From contig NZ_JAMOIE010000008.1 of assembly GCF_024448935.1 (NCBI RefSeq), positions 1-64,000 on the forward strand: 64,000 nucleotides of DNA. The letters are read 5' to 3'. Both the position numbers and the translations under genes were made by a program. The stretch comes from Stutzerimonas stutzeri (lineage in GTDB: Bacteria > Pseudomonadota > Gammaproteobacteria > Pseudomonadales > Pseudomonadaceae). The notes beneath the pieces are model-generated. The model had not been told where the DNA came from. It saw only the letters and a program-made list of their open reading frames with translations, and searched no databases. Each line of letters opens with the position of its first letter. Within the stretch, counting starts at the first letter, position 1. This document shows, in pieces, positions 40,801 through 49,085 of the stretch.

Positions 40801-43130
40801 TGGGAATAAGTACCGAGCACCAGGTTGTAGGCGGGATCCACCACCCCGCCATCGAGCGCGGCCTGGATCACCGCCTTGGGTGTGGCTGGAACCAGTTTGT
40901 TGCCAGAGATCGGATCGAAGATCGACACTCCATCGTTGACGATCATCGGCGTGAAAAGCTCGGCCGATCCGATGTCGCTGATGTCCCGCCAGAAGTCCGT
41001 GAACAACGTCGGCGTTTCGGTTAGGAAGACAACCGTCTTCTGCTGCAGGACCGAGTACCTGGCCAAGGCAGCCATCACCCGCCCTTTACCCAACCCTGTC
41101 TGGTCCGCCTCCAGGAAGCCCCTCCCCTTCTGCAAGGAGTTGATGGCCAGGGCCACCGCGTCAACCTGCTCAGGGGAGAGATAGCCGCCCAACTCCTCCA
41201 CGGACCACCCCAGTTCAGCCGCCACGAAACCGTCGACATCGCCCTCTTCTCGCACAACCTCTGTCAGAGCCATACGGGTAGGCGTCGCCAGGTTTCGGGG
41301 GACCATCGCTGTGGCCTCGCCGGCTCGGCTGAAAGCCGCATATGGCGACTGGTACGAGTTTTCTTCTTCCTCGCTGCGATCCACCGGCGCGACCGCCCTT
41401 GCCGCACCGGACTCCGTCTCAACTGGGGGATGGGATTGCTCAGCTGAGCGATCCTCCACCGGGGCATCGCCATCGAGCTCGACGACGGCCGAATCGCTGA
41501 GCGCTTCCTGAAGGCCCATTTCAGGAGTTCGAATCTCCGCCAGGCCATACTTCTCGTACATGCCGGCAGCCCATTCGAACACCTCGTCGTGGTCCAGCAG
41601 CACCGGCAGCCGATCGGGCACTTGGGCATGCCCGGCTTCCTTCCTCCCGACCACGACGATACGAATCGGGAAAGAAGCCCCCTGCTTGGTGTAAATCCCA
41701 CCATCCACCTCGACGGCGTCGACCTGGTAGCGATCCGCCAACCAGTTGAAGAGATACCGAGAACCGCCTGTGACGAGCCCGGCCTGGCTGTCAAGGTAGC
41801 TGTCCGCGCCGATGATATAGACCCCTACGCCGTCGTCCGCCCGCGCCTGCAGCGACCGGATCATGATCAGGTGGTCTACCCTGCTGACCTTGAGCCCGGA
41901 CATCATGCGGGGTGGCTGCAGGCCCCCAAATGGCGGGTTGCTTAAAACGACATCGAAGTCCCCGCCACCATTAAGCGAGCGGAAGTCGAAGGATGTGGCA
42001 TCGCCATGCTGGAGGTTCGCCTCCGACCGGTCTCTCCGGATCGCATCAAGGCGCCGAGCGTCGAGCTCGACGCCGGCCAAGGCGGCGTCCTTGACGGTGC
42101 ATACCAGCGAGCCGTTGCCAATCGTCGGCTCCAGAACAGAACGCCCCTTGAAGCCGCCAACGATTTGCTGGACAGCAACACTCAATGGAAGCGGCGTCGA
42201 ATACTGCTGCAGAGCAACGGATTCGGAGGTACGTGCAGCCAGCGGCGGTTGCCCTTCGTGCAGCTTGATGGCCAGACTGTAGGCAGCTTTAGGCGTCATC
42301 CCAGGTTGTTTGCGAATGTGCCGAACCAGCGCGGCCTCGATTGCCTCCTGTACCTCTCTTGCCCGAGGAGAAGAGAGAACAGCCCCCTCAGGGATCTCCG
42401 TCACGATACTGCTGAAGCGCTTCAGATCGTCGAACCGCAGGACCTTGCCGCCGGCAATCTCCCTCACCAAGCCATCGGCGCATAAAGCCAGGTCCTCCGC
42501 AGTTGCCCCATACAGGAATGTGGCACCGCGGCTGTCGGCCTCCCGAATGATCTGTTGGGCTGGCCCCTGAATGAAGCGTCCATCCTCACCCAGGAAGACC
42601 ATCTGGCCACGGTAATTCATGCCAAGCGGCCGGGCTGACATCACCGCGTTGTTGACGGTGACCGTTACCGGAAGAACCTCGTCGGGCCGGTCTTCGCTTT
42701 CGTTCCCTACGGACTGTTCGCGGCCTTGCGCCGGAACCTGCGGGGGGATGCTGATTGCCGGGGCAGAGACCTTGGGAGTGGACACAGTCGCACTAGCTGG
42801 TGAAACCGGGCGCTCCGGCATGATGCGAGTCACCCAGTTCATCGGCACCTTCACCGGATGGGCTTTGGGAAAAGCTTTCTGGATCTGCTGCAGGCTGAAG
42901 CGCAGGTCATCGCGAACCAGGAACCCCGACCGACTGCGATAGAAGCCCAGCTCGCCCAACACCTGGAGCTGGCCGTTGGTGAGATCCTGGTTCGCTACCA
43001 ACACGAGGCGCTTGGTACCCGAAGGGAACTTGACTGCCACCAAGCGCGTTTCCGGATCATCTGTGTTGAGCTGGATCCAGTTGACGAGGTTCTTGGTTTG
43101 AGTGGGGGTGGCTGGTTGCATGGCGATCAC
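37893..43130 (-). CDS. DarB-like methyltransferase-helicase fusion (SBNO family)
   Basis: Protein of 1745 residues combining three parts. (1) Residues 1-95 match the start of the giant protein at 3735 (LGELGFYRSRSGFLVRDDLR, then FPKAHPV). (2) An N6-adenine methyltransferase-like region at about 325-530: VLEPTIGNGSLVC then VVLSNPPFGG (catalytic NPPF near 395). (3) A strawberry-notch-type SF2 helicase: QTGLGKGRVMAAL (about 677), FLTETPTLFTDFW, LLDEAHNAAGES (about 802), then TRAGSTGISLHAG and FFGRVNRKGQ (about 1200). This matches the plan of phage P1 DarB, which protects incoming DNA from type I restriction. A similar anti-restriction job on conjugal entry is inferred. Partners may be the 433-residue gene and the UvrD-type helicase just upstream. 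Confidence 0.88.
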   Translation of the reverse strand: MIAMQPATPTQTKNLVNWIQLNTDDPETRLVAVKFPSGTKRLVLVANQDLTNGQLQVLGELGFYRSRSGFLVRDDLRFSLQQIQKAFPKAHPVKVPMNWVTRIMPERPVSPASATVSTPKVSAPAISIPPQVPAQGREQSVGNESEDRPDEVLPVTVTVNNAVMSARPLGMNYRGQMVFLGEDGRFIQGPAQQIIREADSRGATFLYGATAEDLALCADGLVREIAGGKVLRFDDLKRFSSIVTEIPEGAVLSSPRAREVQEAIEAALVRHIRKQPGMTPKAAYSLAIKLHEGQPPLAARTSESVALQQYSTPLPLSVAVQQIVGGFKGRSVLEPTIGNGSLVCTVKDAALAGVELDARRLDAIRRDRSEANLQHGDATSFDFRSLNGGGDFDVVLSNPPFGGLQPPRMMSGLKVSRVDHLIMIRSLQARADDGVGVYIIGADSYLDSQAGLVTGGSRYLFNWLADRYQVDAVEVDGGIYTKQGASFPIRIVVVGRKEAGHAQVPDRLPVLLDHDEVFEWAAGMYEKYGLAEIRTPEMGLQEALSDSAVVELDGDAPVEDRSAEQSHPPVETESGAARAVAPVDRSEEEENSYQSPYAAFSRAGEATAMVPRNLATPTRMALTEVVREEGDVDGFVAAELGWSVEELGGYLSPEQVDAVALAINSLQKGRGFLEADQTGLGKGRVMAALARYSVLQQKTVVFLTETPTLFTDFWRDISDIGSAELFTPMIVNDGVSIFDPISGNKLVPATPKAVIQAALDGGVVDPAYNLVLGTYSQFNRDRAKSSKARWISQIAEGKALLLDEAHNAAGESNTGQNIGLAIDNADFVVYSSATAMKAGKNVMLYSELFPETVDMGALPETLAIGGEVLQEVLSGMLARDGVFIRREHDLSNLAFSTVSDDGREERNRSLSDKLAEILELMNYLAGDINELVNKRNKEIKKALEAIPEVERKGNRMGAVSTNFGSRLYAIYRQFMMAIKTDLAADRAIKALEEGKKPVIVLENTMESLLVDIVADLRPGFDDVDAEEFGTSLQGETELDGYLTFRDVLHRMLHRLTYYVETNRYGEATKVPVTSEEFMDVVSTVDGLINDFPDLPVSPLDEIRTRIATAGFICDELSGRKLQIHQRAGSFFASPVLERPKAQIVKDFVTGTTDALLLTRAGSTGISLHAGEKFPDQRRRVMIELQSAADVNTRVQFFGRVNRKGQTSSPEIETLSSGLIGEARPIAMQNSKLRKLSANTTANQDNAALDRSVPDFINAIGDEVAFRYLEANPRIAQRLDINLENEDEREESYFINKLTSRLVMLRVVEQEQIYEALTNEYLRVIKELDAKGVNPLKSRELDVRAREVARVVYESGNPHSDSAFNQPVFAKTIEYDVALDPMRSDAVKRLVREGSAAVEHFRINHERRQNQDFFLALKGFLAVNRRKFLETVLAKDCKSVDEALAAKRPNSVQKMMHRLKVLDGVLDGLQVGAVARFTNNDGETDFGVIASIAVPDNPKHIHLLGGYELSFAVPGRQTLIDRTLYSLQDDVQFRIMPKAGLLDDLMLRFDTAPAGNVTYQRLILDGNLFKAAQIAAAGSIGSSIIYTDERGARHRGVLMARGVDLKHLQSLPVRVETAAMCGEVLDRFPAVKLTTSPGLSDDDESEMRLFLQDGMAVMEVPGSKVWGGRYFANEDLIKVTGPFAGTRKVMVAKFPTENISKAMGILYRQGVSLYAESSLRQAINNLRGVIYSNESENEERMRAVKA

Positions 43131-43195
43131 TACCGGAGGCGTAAAAAACAGCCGCTCGAAAGCGGCTGAAATGGCTACTGCTTGCCTTGAAGGCG

Positions 43196-44497
43196 TTACG
43201 GACGAGGACCGGCCGGAGCCTCCTCCTCGCCCTTGAGCGCGGTATCGAACTCGCTTTCGAGCGAGGCGAAGTCGGGGGCCGGTTCCTGCGCTTCTTCAGC
43301 CGGAAGCTTCGGCGGTTGCGGCTCGGCGCCCGGGCGAACCAGAGGGGTACTGAACTGGTTCGCCAGGTAGGTGCCCGGTTCGTCGGCGAGGATGTTGAAC
43401 GGCGAGAAGCCGGAGATCGTGTCGGTGCGAGCGATGCCGGGGAGGATGACCTTGCTGAACAGGTTTGCCTGTTCACCGAAAATCATTTCGTAGCGCTGGG
43501 TGCGACCGGCCTTCACCTCGCTGATCAGCTTGAACGCTGCGTTGTTGTCCTGCGTCGGATCGCCGGCGTAGTTCATGCGGTAGCCGGGAATGCTTTCCAC
43601 ACGCACGTCGCCATTGACCAGGCCGGCGAACAGGTCGTCGTTCGGGATGCCCTTGAAGATGTTGTTCTTGAACAGATCTTCCAGGGTTTTCTCGGTGTCG
43701 GGCACGTACTCGTCACCGTCGCGCTTGAAGCCGACGTACACAGCACGAGTCAGTACATCTTCACCATCAGTCACCCGCAGCAGCGCGAGCGCCTTGGTGC
43801 CACGGCCGAGTTGTTCGGCGAGGACTTCTTCCAGATCCTGGCGGCTGCGCACATTGCGGGCGTTCGACGGCTCCACGGTATCGATGTGCACTTGCGGTTT
43901 GTCGTTCGGGCCGAGGGCCTCCAGCTTCTGGACCGCCCAGGTAACGGGAAACTCCTTCTCGAAGGTGCCATGGTCGGTCTTGACGCGGGCCGTCACGGTA
44001 CGGGCGTTCACTGGCAGGGTGATGCGCTCGGGCTCGCCCGGCTGCACCGCGGGGTTCTTGAACGAGATACGCGGCGCCGTCGCCAGGATGTTCTCGATGA
44101 ACGAGCGGTTGTCGTGGTCGGTGTCATTGCTGGACGCCAGGGTGTTGAGCCAGCGCGAGCTGAGTACGCGCTTGCCATCCTCCATCTCGTCGCTGAAGAA
44201 GCAACCTTCCAGGGTGAGGAAGGTGCCCTTCGCGGCATCCGGGGCGGCCAGCGACTTCTTGCCGTTGCCCTTGACGAAGTTGGTCAGGGATTTACTCGCG
44301 GACTCGCCGCGGAAGGTGACGACGATCTCTTCGCCGGCTTTCACCTTGGGGTTGCTCTCGTTCAGCAGCTTCCCGGTCAGCTTGACCGCGCCGTTCGATT
44401 CCACGGCGGTGCTGACCTCGAACACGGCGCCGAAGGCGTCGTACTTCTTGTCGGCGCCGCCCTTGTTTACATCTTGGATACGCTTCAGCAGGGACAT
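43196..44497 (-). CDS. Hypothetical protein, possible partner of the DarB-like gene
   Basis: Protein of 433 residues, very even codon use with strongly G/C-ending codons, suggesting high expression. AAGGAG precedes ATG 44497. Beta-rich segments (KLTGKLLNESNPKVKAGEEI, VVTFRGESASKSLTNFV, TARVKTDHGTFEKEFPV) and a low-complexity acidic Pro/Glu C-terminal tail. No signal peptide or catalytic motif. It lies between the UvrD-type helicase and the DarB-like gene, 65 bases from the latter. It could be a structural or DNA-binding partner; no family recognised. Long plus-strand reading frames across it have poor composition. Confidence 0.75.
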   Translation of the reverse strand: MSLLKRIQDVNKGGADKKYDAFGAVFEVSTAVESNGAVKLTGKLLNESNPKVKAGEEIVVTFRGESASKSLTNFVKGNGKKSLAAPDAAKGTFLTLEGCFFSDEMEDGKRVLSSRWLNTLASSNDTDHDNRSFIENILATAPRISFKNPAVQPGEPERITLPVNARTVTARVKTDHGTFEKEFPVTWAVQKLEALGPNDKPQVHIDTVEPSNARNVRSRQDLEEVLAEQLGRGTKALALLRVTDGEDVLTRAVYVGFKRDGDEYVPDTEKTLEDLFKNNIFKGIPNDDLFAGLVNGDVRVESIPGYRMNYAGDPTQDNNAAFKLISEVKAGRTQRYEMIFGEQANLFSKVILPGIARTDTISGFSPFNILADEPGTYLANQFSTPLVRPGAEPQPPKLPAEEAQEPAPDFASLESEFDTALKGEEEAPAGPRP

Positions 44498-44532
44498 AGT
44501 GTGGTGCTCCTTGTCGGGGGATAAATCGTTGA

Positions 44533-46047
44533 TTACGCCATGGAAGGACGACTGGAGCGGTTGGCCGCCAGTTCTTCGAGGTGTTCGAGGTAGGCCTCCA
44601 GCTGCTCATTGAGGTGGAGAACGCGCTGCGCTCGGGTTACCCCGACGTAGTTGACGTTGATCTCCTCGATCAGGTTGGTGTCGGCCTTGCTCATGTCGAT
44701 CAACTGGCCGGTGTCGGAGTCGAGAAACTCCATGAAGTCGCCAGCCAGCTGGACATTGGGGAATTCGAGCCCTTTCGACTTGTGGCCCGTGGTGAGGATC
44801 AGACGGTTGTCCGCAACGTTGCCGTCTTCGACCGGTGCCAGGGCTGCCCGCTCGATTCGCTCCAACAAACCTGGGATATCCCGGCCATAGGCAGTGACGA
44901 TCTTGCAGCGCGACTTAACTTCGCGGTCGTTGATCATTTCGGCGTATTCCACCAGCTCATCGAAGCTGCTGAAGGACCGGATGAATGGATCCTTCACCTG
45001 GCCTTTGATCGACAACTGATAGACGTCCAGGATCTGATCGAAGCGGTAACCGCGGATGTCACCGACGAAGGAGAAGGGCTCGTTCTTGGTCAGAGCTTTC
45101 ACGGCCCGGTCGAACAGCGCAGCATTGCCTCGGCTGAGGTACGCATAGCCCTCGCTGGCAGTCAGAGGACGGATCTTGCTTTCCGCCCCCAGTCCACGCA
45201 GATGAACGACATCACCCTTGAGGTCCAGGATGCGGTTAGCCACTTCCGCCACTTCGTTGCCGAAGCGGAACGAGCCCGTCAGGTAGAAGGTTTCGTCCGA
45301 GGGGATGAGCTCCATCGCGTTGCTCGCACCACGGAAGCCGTAGATCGCCTGATGGCGATCGCCCACATACACCTTCTTCGCCTGCTGCTGATTTACGATT
45401 GCTTGGGTGACGGGATTGGTATCTTGCGCTTCGTCGAAAAGGATCAGGTCGTAGGGCAGTCGACGACCTGCGACCTGGTAGAGCTTGAGGTACCCGTCAT
45501 GCAGCATCGGGACTTCGGAGCGCAGATCCTGCATTGCGGTCCAGACCTGCATCGCGTCCTGCAAGATCCGCTGCGGATCGAAATGGCTACGCTCGACCGG
45601 GGCGTCGCCGATGCTGACGTGCTTCGGGCTAAGCGTGGAATCGGCCGACACGAGGTAGTTTTTCACGGTCTCGATCACGCGACCGCCATACAAGTTGTGG
45701 GCACTCGACGGGACGCCCGACAGGCTGGAGGTCAGCTGTCGAGTAACATGGAAGGGCTTGATGTCCCCCTGAAGCTTGCCATGTACGTTGCCGTAGTCAC
45801 GGCCAATGGCGCCGTAGGCAAGCGAATGTGCGGTCTTGCAGGTGACGTTGGATGGGAACTTCCTGGAGGCCTCGACCTGGATCGATTTGTTGAACGCGAC
45901 ATATAGCTGACGCTTGTCGCGCTTGGCCTCGGCGATGCCTCGCAACGTGGTGGTCTTGCCAGTGCCAGCACCGGCTTCGATCTTGATTACATCGGAGTTG
46001 CTTTCGCAGGGAGCACGTTGCTCCTCGGTCATCTGCAGGCCATCCAT
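44533..46047 (-). CDS. UvrD/Rep-type SF1 helicase
   Basis: SF1A helicase of 504 residues. Motif I IEAGAGTGKTTTLRGIAEAK (about 23-42), VAFNKSIQVEASRKFP, TCKTAHSLAYGAIGRDYGN (motif Ib region), LILFDEAQDTNPVTQAIVN (motif II), KVYVGDRHQAIYGFRGA (motif III), LTTGHKSKGLEFPNVQLAGD (motif V) and NYVGVTRAQRVLHLN (motif VI) are all present. The order and size are like the F-box-helicase/UvrD-like group. Probably unwinds 3'-tailed DNA and removes RecA-type filaments. GAGGG precedes ATG 46047. The GAAAGTC element and a hairpin lie 17-50 bases upstream. Confidence 0.92.
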   Translation of the reverse strand: MDGLQMTEEQRAPCESNSDVIKIEAGAGTGKTTTLRGIAEAKRDKRQLYVAFNKSIQVEASRKFPSNVTCKTAHSLAYGAIGRDYGNVHGKLQGDIKPFHVTRQLTSSLSGVPSSAHNLYGGRVIETVKNYLVSADSTLSPKHVSIGDAPVERSHFDPQRILQDAMQVWTAMQDLRSEVPMLHDGYLKLYQVAGRRLPYDLILFDEAQDTNPVTQAIVNQQQAKKVYVGDRHQAIYGFRGASNAMELIPSDETFYLTGSFRFGNEVAEVANRILDLKGDVVHLRGLGAESKIRPLTASEGYAYLSRGNAALFDRAVKALTKNEPFSFVGDIRGYRFDQILDVYQLSIKGQVKDPFIRSFSSFDELVEYAEMINDREVKSRCKIVTAYGRDIPGLLERIERAALAPVEDGNVADNRLILTTGHKSKGLEFPNVQLAGDFMEFLDSDTGQLIDMSKADTNLIEEINVNYVGVTRAQRVLHLNEQLEAYLEHLEELAANRSSRPSMA

Positions 46048-46063
46048 AACAAAACCCTCGTTA

Positions 46064-46097
46064 CCTGATATTGCATCAGGATAAACAAACGAAAGTC
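46064..46097. promoter_or_regulatory. Hairpin plus GAAAGTC element upstream of the UvrD-type gene
   Basis: CCTGATATTGCATCAGG (46064-46080; 6-bp arms) is followed by ATAAACAAACGAAAGTC (46081-46097), the same ACGAAAGTC core found upstream of several other genes. It lies 17-50 bases before the UvrD-type start. Confidence 0.45.
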
Positions 46098-46178
46098 GTC
46101 GTGTAAAGCCTAACCTTTTAACACCTGCGCCCCCTCCCCCATCACCCGGCCAAAGCGAGCGCAGGGACCAGCTCGCGC

Positions 46179-46655
46179 CTAGCGCTCACTCACGCGGGCA
46201 ATTACATCCTTCCATCCCGGCCAATCACTCGCCGCCAAGTTGCTATTCCCCGAGGCGTGCCGATCAACCCAGTCAGCAACCTGGGCCTTCTCTTCGTCAT
46301 TCATCGCGACTGCAGCGGTGATGATGCGTTCGTAATGGGCTACTAGATGAGGGGGCGTTAGCTTGGTGGAGCCGAGGAACATTTTGCCGGCCTGCCAATC
46401 CTTGAATACCCTTTGAATCTTTCTTCCCCCGCTGCCTGGCTCCAAGAAAATAGTGGCGAAGTAGTCAATCTCAACGATTCCATCATTCGGAATACTAGGT
46501 ACACCATCCGGCATCAGATGCTGCCCGTTGCAAATCACCTCAACATACTCAGGCTCTTCGGGATTGATGTCGTGCCAGTGAATTTGGTAGCCCTGTTCCC
46601 TTAAAAACTGGATGAACTGCTTAAACAGCTTGCCTGTAGTGGTGAGTGCCTGCAT
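46179..46655 (-). CDS. Hypothetical protein under an ATTGAAC operator
   Basis: Protein of 158 residues. GAGAGG precedes ATG 46655. Sequence (LFKQFIQFLREQGYQIHWHD, VEVICNGQHLMPDGVPSIPN, FLEPGSGGRKIQRVFKDWQA) suggests a soluble alpha/beta fold; no known motif. A perfect ATTGAAC-N4-GTTCAAT palindrome lies 43 bases upstream, matching spacing at the dndB-like and 116-residue genes, so it is likely in the same regulon though 33 kb away. Confidence 0.6.
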   Translation of the reverse strand: MQALTTTGKLFKQFIQFLREQGYQIHWHDINPEEPEYVEVICNGQHLMPDGVPSIPNDGIVEIDYFATIFLEPGSGGRKIQRVFKDWQAGKMFLGSTKLTPPHLVAHYERIITAAVAMNDEEKAQVADWVDRHASGNSNLAASDWPGWKDVIARVSER

Positions 46656-46697
46656 AGATTGCCTCTCGCGTTTTTCTCGTTACAATGCAAGTATATA

Positions 46698-46715
46698 ATT
46701 GAACTTCAGTTCAAT
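46698..46715. promoter_or_regulatory. ATTGAAC-type operator, site 4
   Basis: ATTGAAC and GTTCAAT around TTCA, a perfect 7-bp inverted repeat 43 bases upstream of ATG 46655 and overlapping the 3' end of the gene at 46706. It is 34 kb from sites 1-3. Confidence 0.65.
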
Positions 46716-47683
46716 CTGAAAGCCGCCATGTTTCTGCGAGCCAGCTCTTGCAGATGATCACCCAGATCGAAGAACCCCCACTCGTGGAGCACGGCCGCAA
46801 CTCGCACCGAACGAATATCATCTCGCGGCAGAAACACAGCTCGGGAATCCTCATAAGGACGGGGCAGGCGTCGGTGCAGGTAGGCAGCGCCATAAGCCCG
46901 CATGGCATCGTGAAACGCCATGTAGCTCATCGGCTCGTCCCGTAGCGCGAATATCTCAAAGTCACGCACCAGGGAACTGACAGAAGCGCTGTTGAGGCCG
47001 TAGATCTTTAGCCGCCCCTGCAGCGGCACAGAACGACGCAACCGCGAAGCGATATAGCGTGCTGCCGCAAAGTGATGCGAGCCACCGGAGTTCATCAGGA
47101 AAAGCCGCCCATCCCACCGATAGCAGGCGAAATGATCCGAAGGATCCTCGCGATGAAGTATTCGTATCTCGGACCAGGCGAGGTTTTGATCCAGCTTTTC
47201 CAAGCTCATAGGCTCGATCATCGGTCGCGAGTTGGTGGCGACCATATCGTCAAGGCTCGCGAAGTCACGCAGCTCCGATTTCGACGCTGAAAGGCCTTCG
47301 ACATCCTGAATCTCGCACCGCCATTGCTCCTTGACCTCGCGACAGCCCAAGCGGGCGAGATCCTCCCGGGTGAGATGGAAGCTGCCGTATTGGCCGCCCT
47401 GATTGCGCCACCCGAGCATTTCTCCGGCAGCTAGACGGGGCCAAGAGCCGTGCACCGCGCCACCCCATTCATGCCATAGAACAACGCTCGACGCGGCAAT
47501 ACTTTGAGCGGGTTCCCGCAAGTGCACTTTCAGAGCAGGAAAGGCCTCAACAATAGCGCGGACCGAAGCGGGGATACCGAGATCATCCTGAATCATCCGC
47601 TTCATCCGGAGGAAGAAATGTCGCACTCCCGCCCCCTTATGCAGCAATCGGAGCCGGCGACTCCGGCGAGTTAAGCAAGCCAT
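46706..47683 (-). CDS. DUF6685-like hypothetical protein
   Basis: Protein of up to 325 residues with MNSGGSHHFAAARYIASRL near 208, a His-pair motif I associate with DUF6685 proteins of Pseudomonas plasmids. No membrane span. The N-terminal basic stretch (CLTRRSRRLRLLHKG) is uncertain: no good ribosome site precedes ATG 47683, and internal ATGs near residue 27 are alternatives. Function unknown. It ends on the ATTGAAC operator that serves the next gene. Confidence 0.6.
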   Translation of the reverse strand: MACLTRRSRRLRLLHKGAGVRHFFLRMKRMIQDDLGIPASVRAIVEAFPALKVHLREPAQSIAASSVVLWHEWGGAVHGSWPRLAAGEMLGWRNQGGQYGSFHLTREDLARLGCREVKEQWRCEIQDVEGLSASKSELRDFASLDDMVATNSRPMIEPMSLEKLDQNLAWSEIRILHREDPSDHFACYRWDGRLFLMNSGGSHHFAAARYIASRLRRSVPLQGRLKIYGLNSASVSSLVRDFEIFALRDEPMSYMAFHDAMRAYGAAYLHRRLPRPYEDSRAVFLPRDDIRSVRVAAVLHEWGFFDLGDHLQELARRNMAAFRLN

Positions 47684-47704
47684 GCTTCAGCCCAACCAGG
47701 TCAA

Positions 47705-47866
47705 TCATCCCCACGAAAACGCTCCCCATACAACGCCAACGACCACCAGCACGCCCAGGCCGGCCAAGATCCACCGAGTCCGAACTTTACGGCGCAGACG
47801 CGCCTTTTCGGCAGCCAGTTTCTCAAGCCATCCATCCGGCCGCGACCCCATGAAATGCGCTTGCAC
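47705..47866 (-). CDS. Small membrane protein, 53 aa
   Basis: GTG 47866 follows AGGAG at 8 bases and opens a 53-residue product: a short basic helix (DGWLEKLAAEKARLRRKVRT) then one membrane span (WILAGLGVLVVVGVVWGAFS) with the C-terminus just beyond. An in-frame ATG lies 15 bases in. It lies 20 bases after the end of the 136-residue membrane protein gene in the same direction. Probably an inner-membrane protein; function unknown. Confidence 0.6.
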   Translation of the reverse strand: MQAHFMGSRPDGWLEKLAAEKARLRRKVRTRWILAGLGVLVVVGVVWGAFSWG

Positions 47867-47886
47867 GATACCAACTCCTGCAACGG

Positions 47887-48297
47887 CTAAAGCAGAACGA
47901 CGGATGCCAAAGTGCGTGACAACCAGGAGAGAAGTATCGGCACCGGGATCGAGTATTCCGCTGCCTGAATAATGACCATGAGATCGGGTGACCCAACCTT
48001 TTCAGCACATTCGGCGAAGGTCAGAACGGGCTGGGGGGGGGAGGCAATCTTTTCGACATCCGGTTCGCCTGGAGATCCGATGCAGACAGTCCGGTAGCGG
48101 GCCACCGCCTCGCCATCTTCCGGATGTTCATTCAGCCATTGAGCGATAGCTGCGTCCCTGGCCTCCCCCACCTTCCCCAAGTAGACGCTACCCTCGGCCA
48201 GCACCAAGATGAGGAACAAGAACAGCGCAACGCCACCCCATAGGATCACCCTCGGGACGGCTCGAAACATCTTCGAATCGCGGAGAACTACAAGCAT
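47887..48297 (-). CDS. Membrane-anchored periplasmic protein
   Basis: Protein of 136 residues. One membrane span near 15-37 (PRVILWGGVALFLFLILVLA) is followed by a periplasmic part with two Cys (RTVCIGSPGEP, FAECAEKVG) that could form a disulphide, and a hydrophobic end (VPILLSWLSRTLASVVLL). GAGGGGG precedes ATG 48297. Likely cotranscribed with the small membrane protein gene downstream. Function unknown. Confidence 0.6.
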   Translation of the reverse strand: MLVVLRDSKMFRAVPRVILWGGVALFLFLILVLAEGSVYLGKVGEARDAAIAQWLNEHPEDGEAVARYRTVCIGSPGEPDVEKIASPPQPVLTFAECAEKVGSPDLMVIIQAAEYSIPVPILLSWLSRTLASVVLL

Positions 48298-48308
48298 GGA
48301 CAGCCCCC

Positions 48309-49085
48309 TCAACCTGCTGCGAGGTACAGCACGCGCCCGCCGCTGCTATCCAAATCGATGCCTTCGTCATCCTGTGCCCCTGCTCCATCGGGGACCAGCT
48401 CGCCATGTCGCTCCAGGATCCACTGCGACACATCAGCAGCCGTAACGCCGAATTCGCGAGCCATGAGCGAAACATCAGCCCAGCTCACGTTTTCGCTAAC
48501 CTGATTGAACATGCGATCGAACTCATACGTGGTCAGGTCGCGCTCAACCAGGTGCGTCCACAAACGACGGTTTGTCGTGATCAGATGATCATCACTGTCA
48601 TCCCGCCAACAGGCCCCTTTGATCACCTCGGGAGATACCGCCGGCGCCCGGAAGAAACTGCGACGCACGCACACAACAAGTCGCACCTTGGCGCTCGCCA
48701 CCAGGTAGAAGCGATGCCCAAGGCGCTCTTTGAGCCGTGGCGACGTAGATTCGACCGCCGTGATCGAGCAGCCTGCCAGCAACTTGGAAAGCTTCGTCAG
48801 CGCCGCGTAGACGCTCTTCTTCTGGCTGAAAATGCTGTCTTCGATGTACCAATAGTGAACCCGCGCGTCATCCAGGCGAAGTCCGTTGTCGACCTTCAAC
48901 CCCATGACCGACATCAAATTCATCACCGACTGCAGCCGAAGGTTTTCCTTCTTGCCGGCCAACCAGGAACGCAGGTTCTGGACAGGGATATTGGCAAACC
49001 TGGCCATCATCTCGATGTCCATCACCACCAGCTCAGCGAGCAGAGTGACCAGCTCGTTAGCTTTCATTCGCTTCTGGGTAGCCAT
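48309..49085 (-). CDS. HTH-domain transcriptional regulator
   Basis: Protein of 258 residues. The N-terminal region has a helix-turn-helix character: IEMMARFANIPVQNLRSWLA, followed by a LRLQSVMNLMSVMGL helix. The C-terminal part looks like a sensor or dimer domain with a second HTH-like stretch, MAREFGVTAADVSQWILERH near 215. AAGGAAAA precedes ATG 49085. Similar domain plan to the gene at 49289 though sequence identity is low. Transcribed toward the membrane-protein genes, with which it may share regulation. Confidence 0.65.
   Translation of the reverse strand: MATQKRMKANELVTLLAELVVMDIEMMARFANIPVQNLRSWLAGKKENLRLQSVMNLMSVMGLKVDNGLRLDDARVHYWYIEDSIFSQKKSVYAALTKLSKLLAGCSITAVESTSPRLKERLGHRFYLVASAKVRLVVCVRRSFFRAPAVSPEVIKGACWRDDSDDHLITTNRRLWTHLVERDLTTYEFDRMFNQVSENVSWADVSLMAREFGVTAADVSQWILERHGELVPDGAGAQDDEGIDLDSSGGRVLYLAAG

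Noticed and set aside
43187-44612. Plus-strand open frames of 445 and 340 residues
   Set aside because: They lie wholly opposite the 433-residue minus-strand gene, which has a good ribosome site and balanced composition; the plus frames arise from its G/C-ending codons.
44581-45906. Plus-strand frame of 441 residues
   Set aside because: Antisense to the UvrD-type helicase, which has all SF1 motifs.
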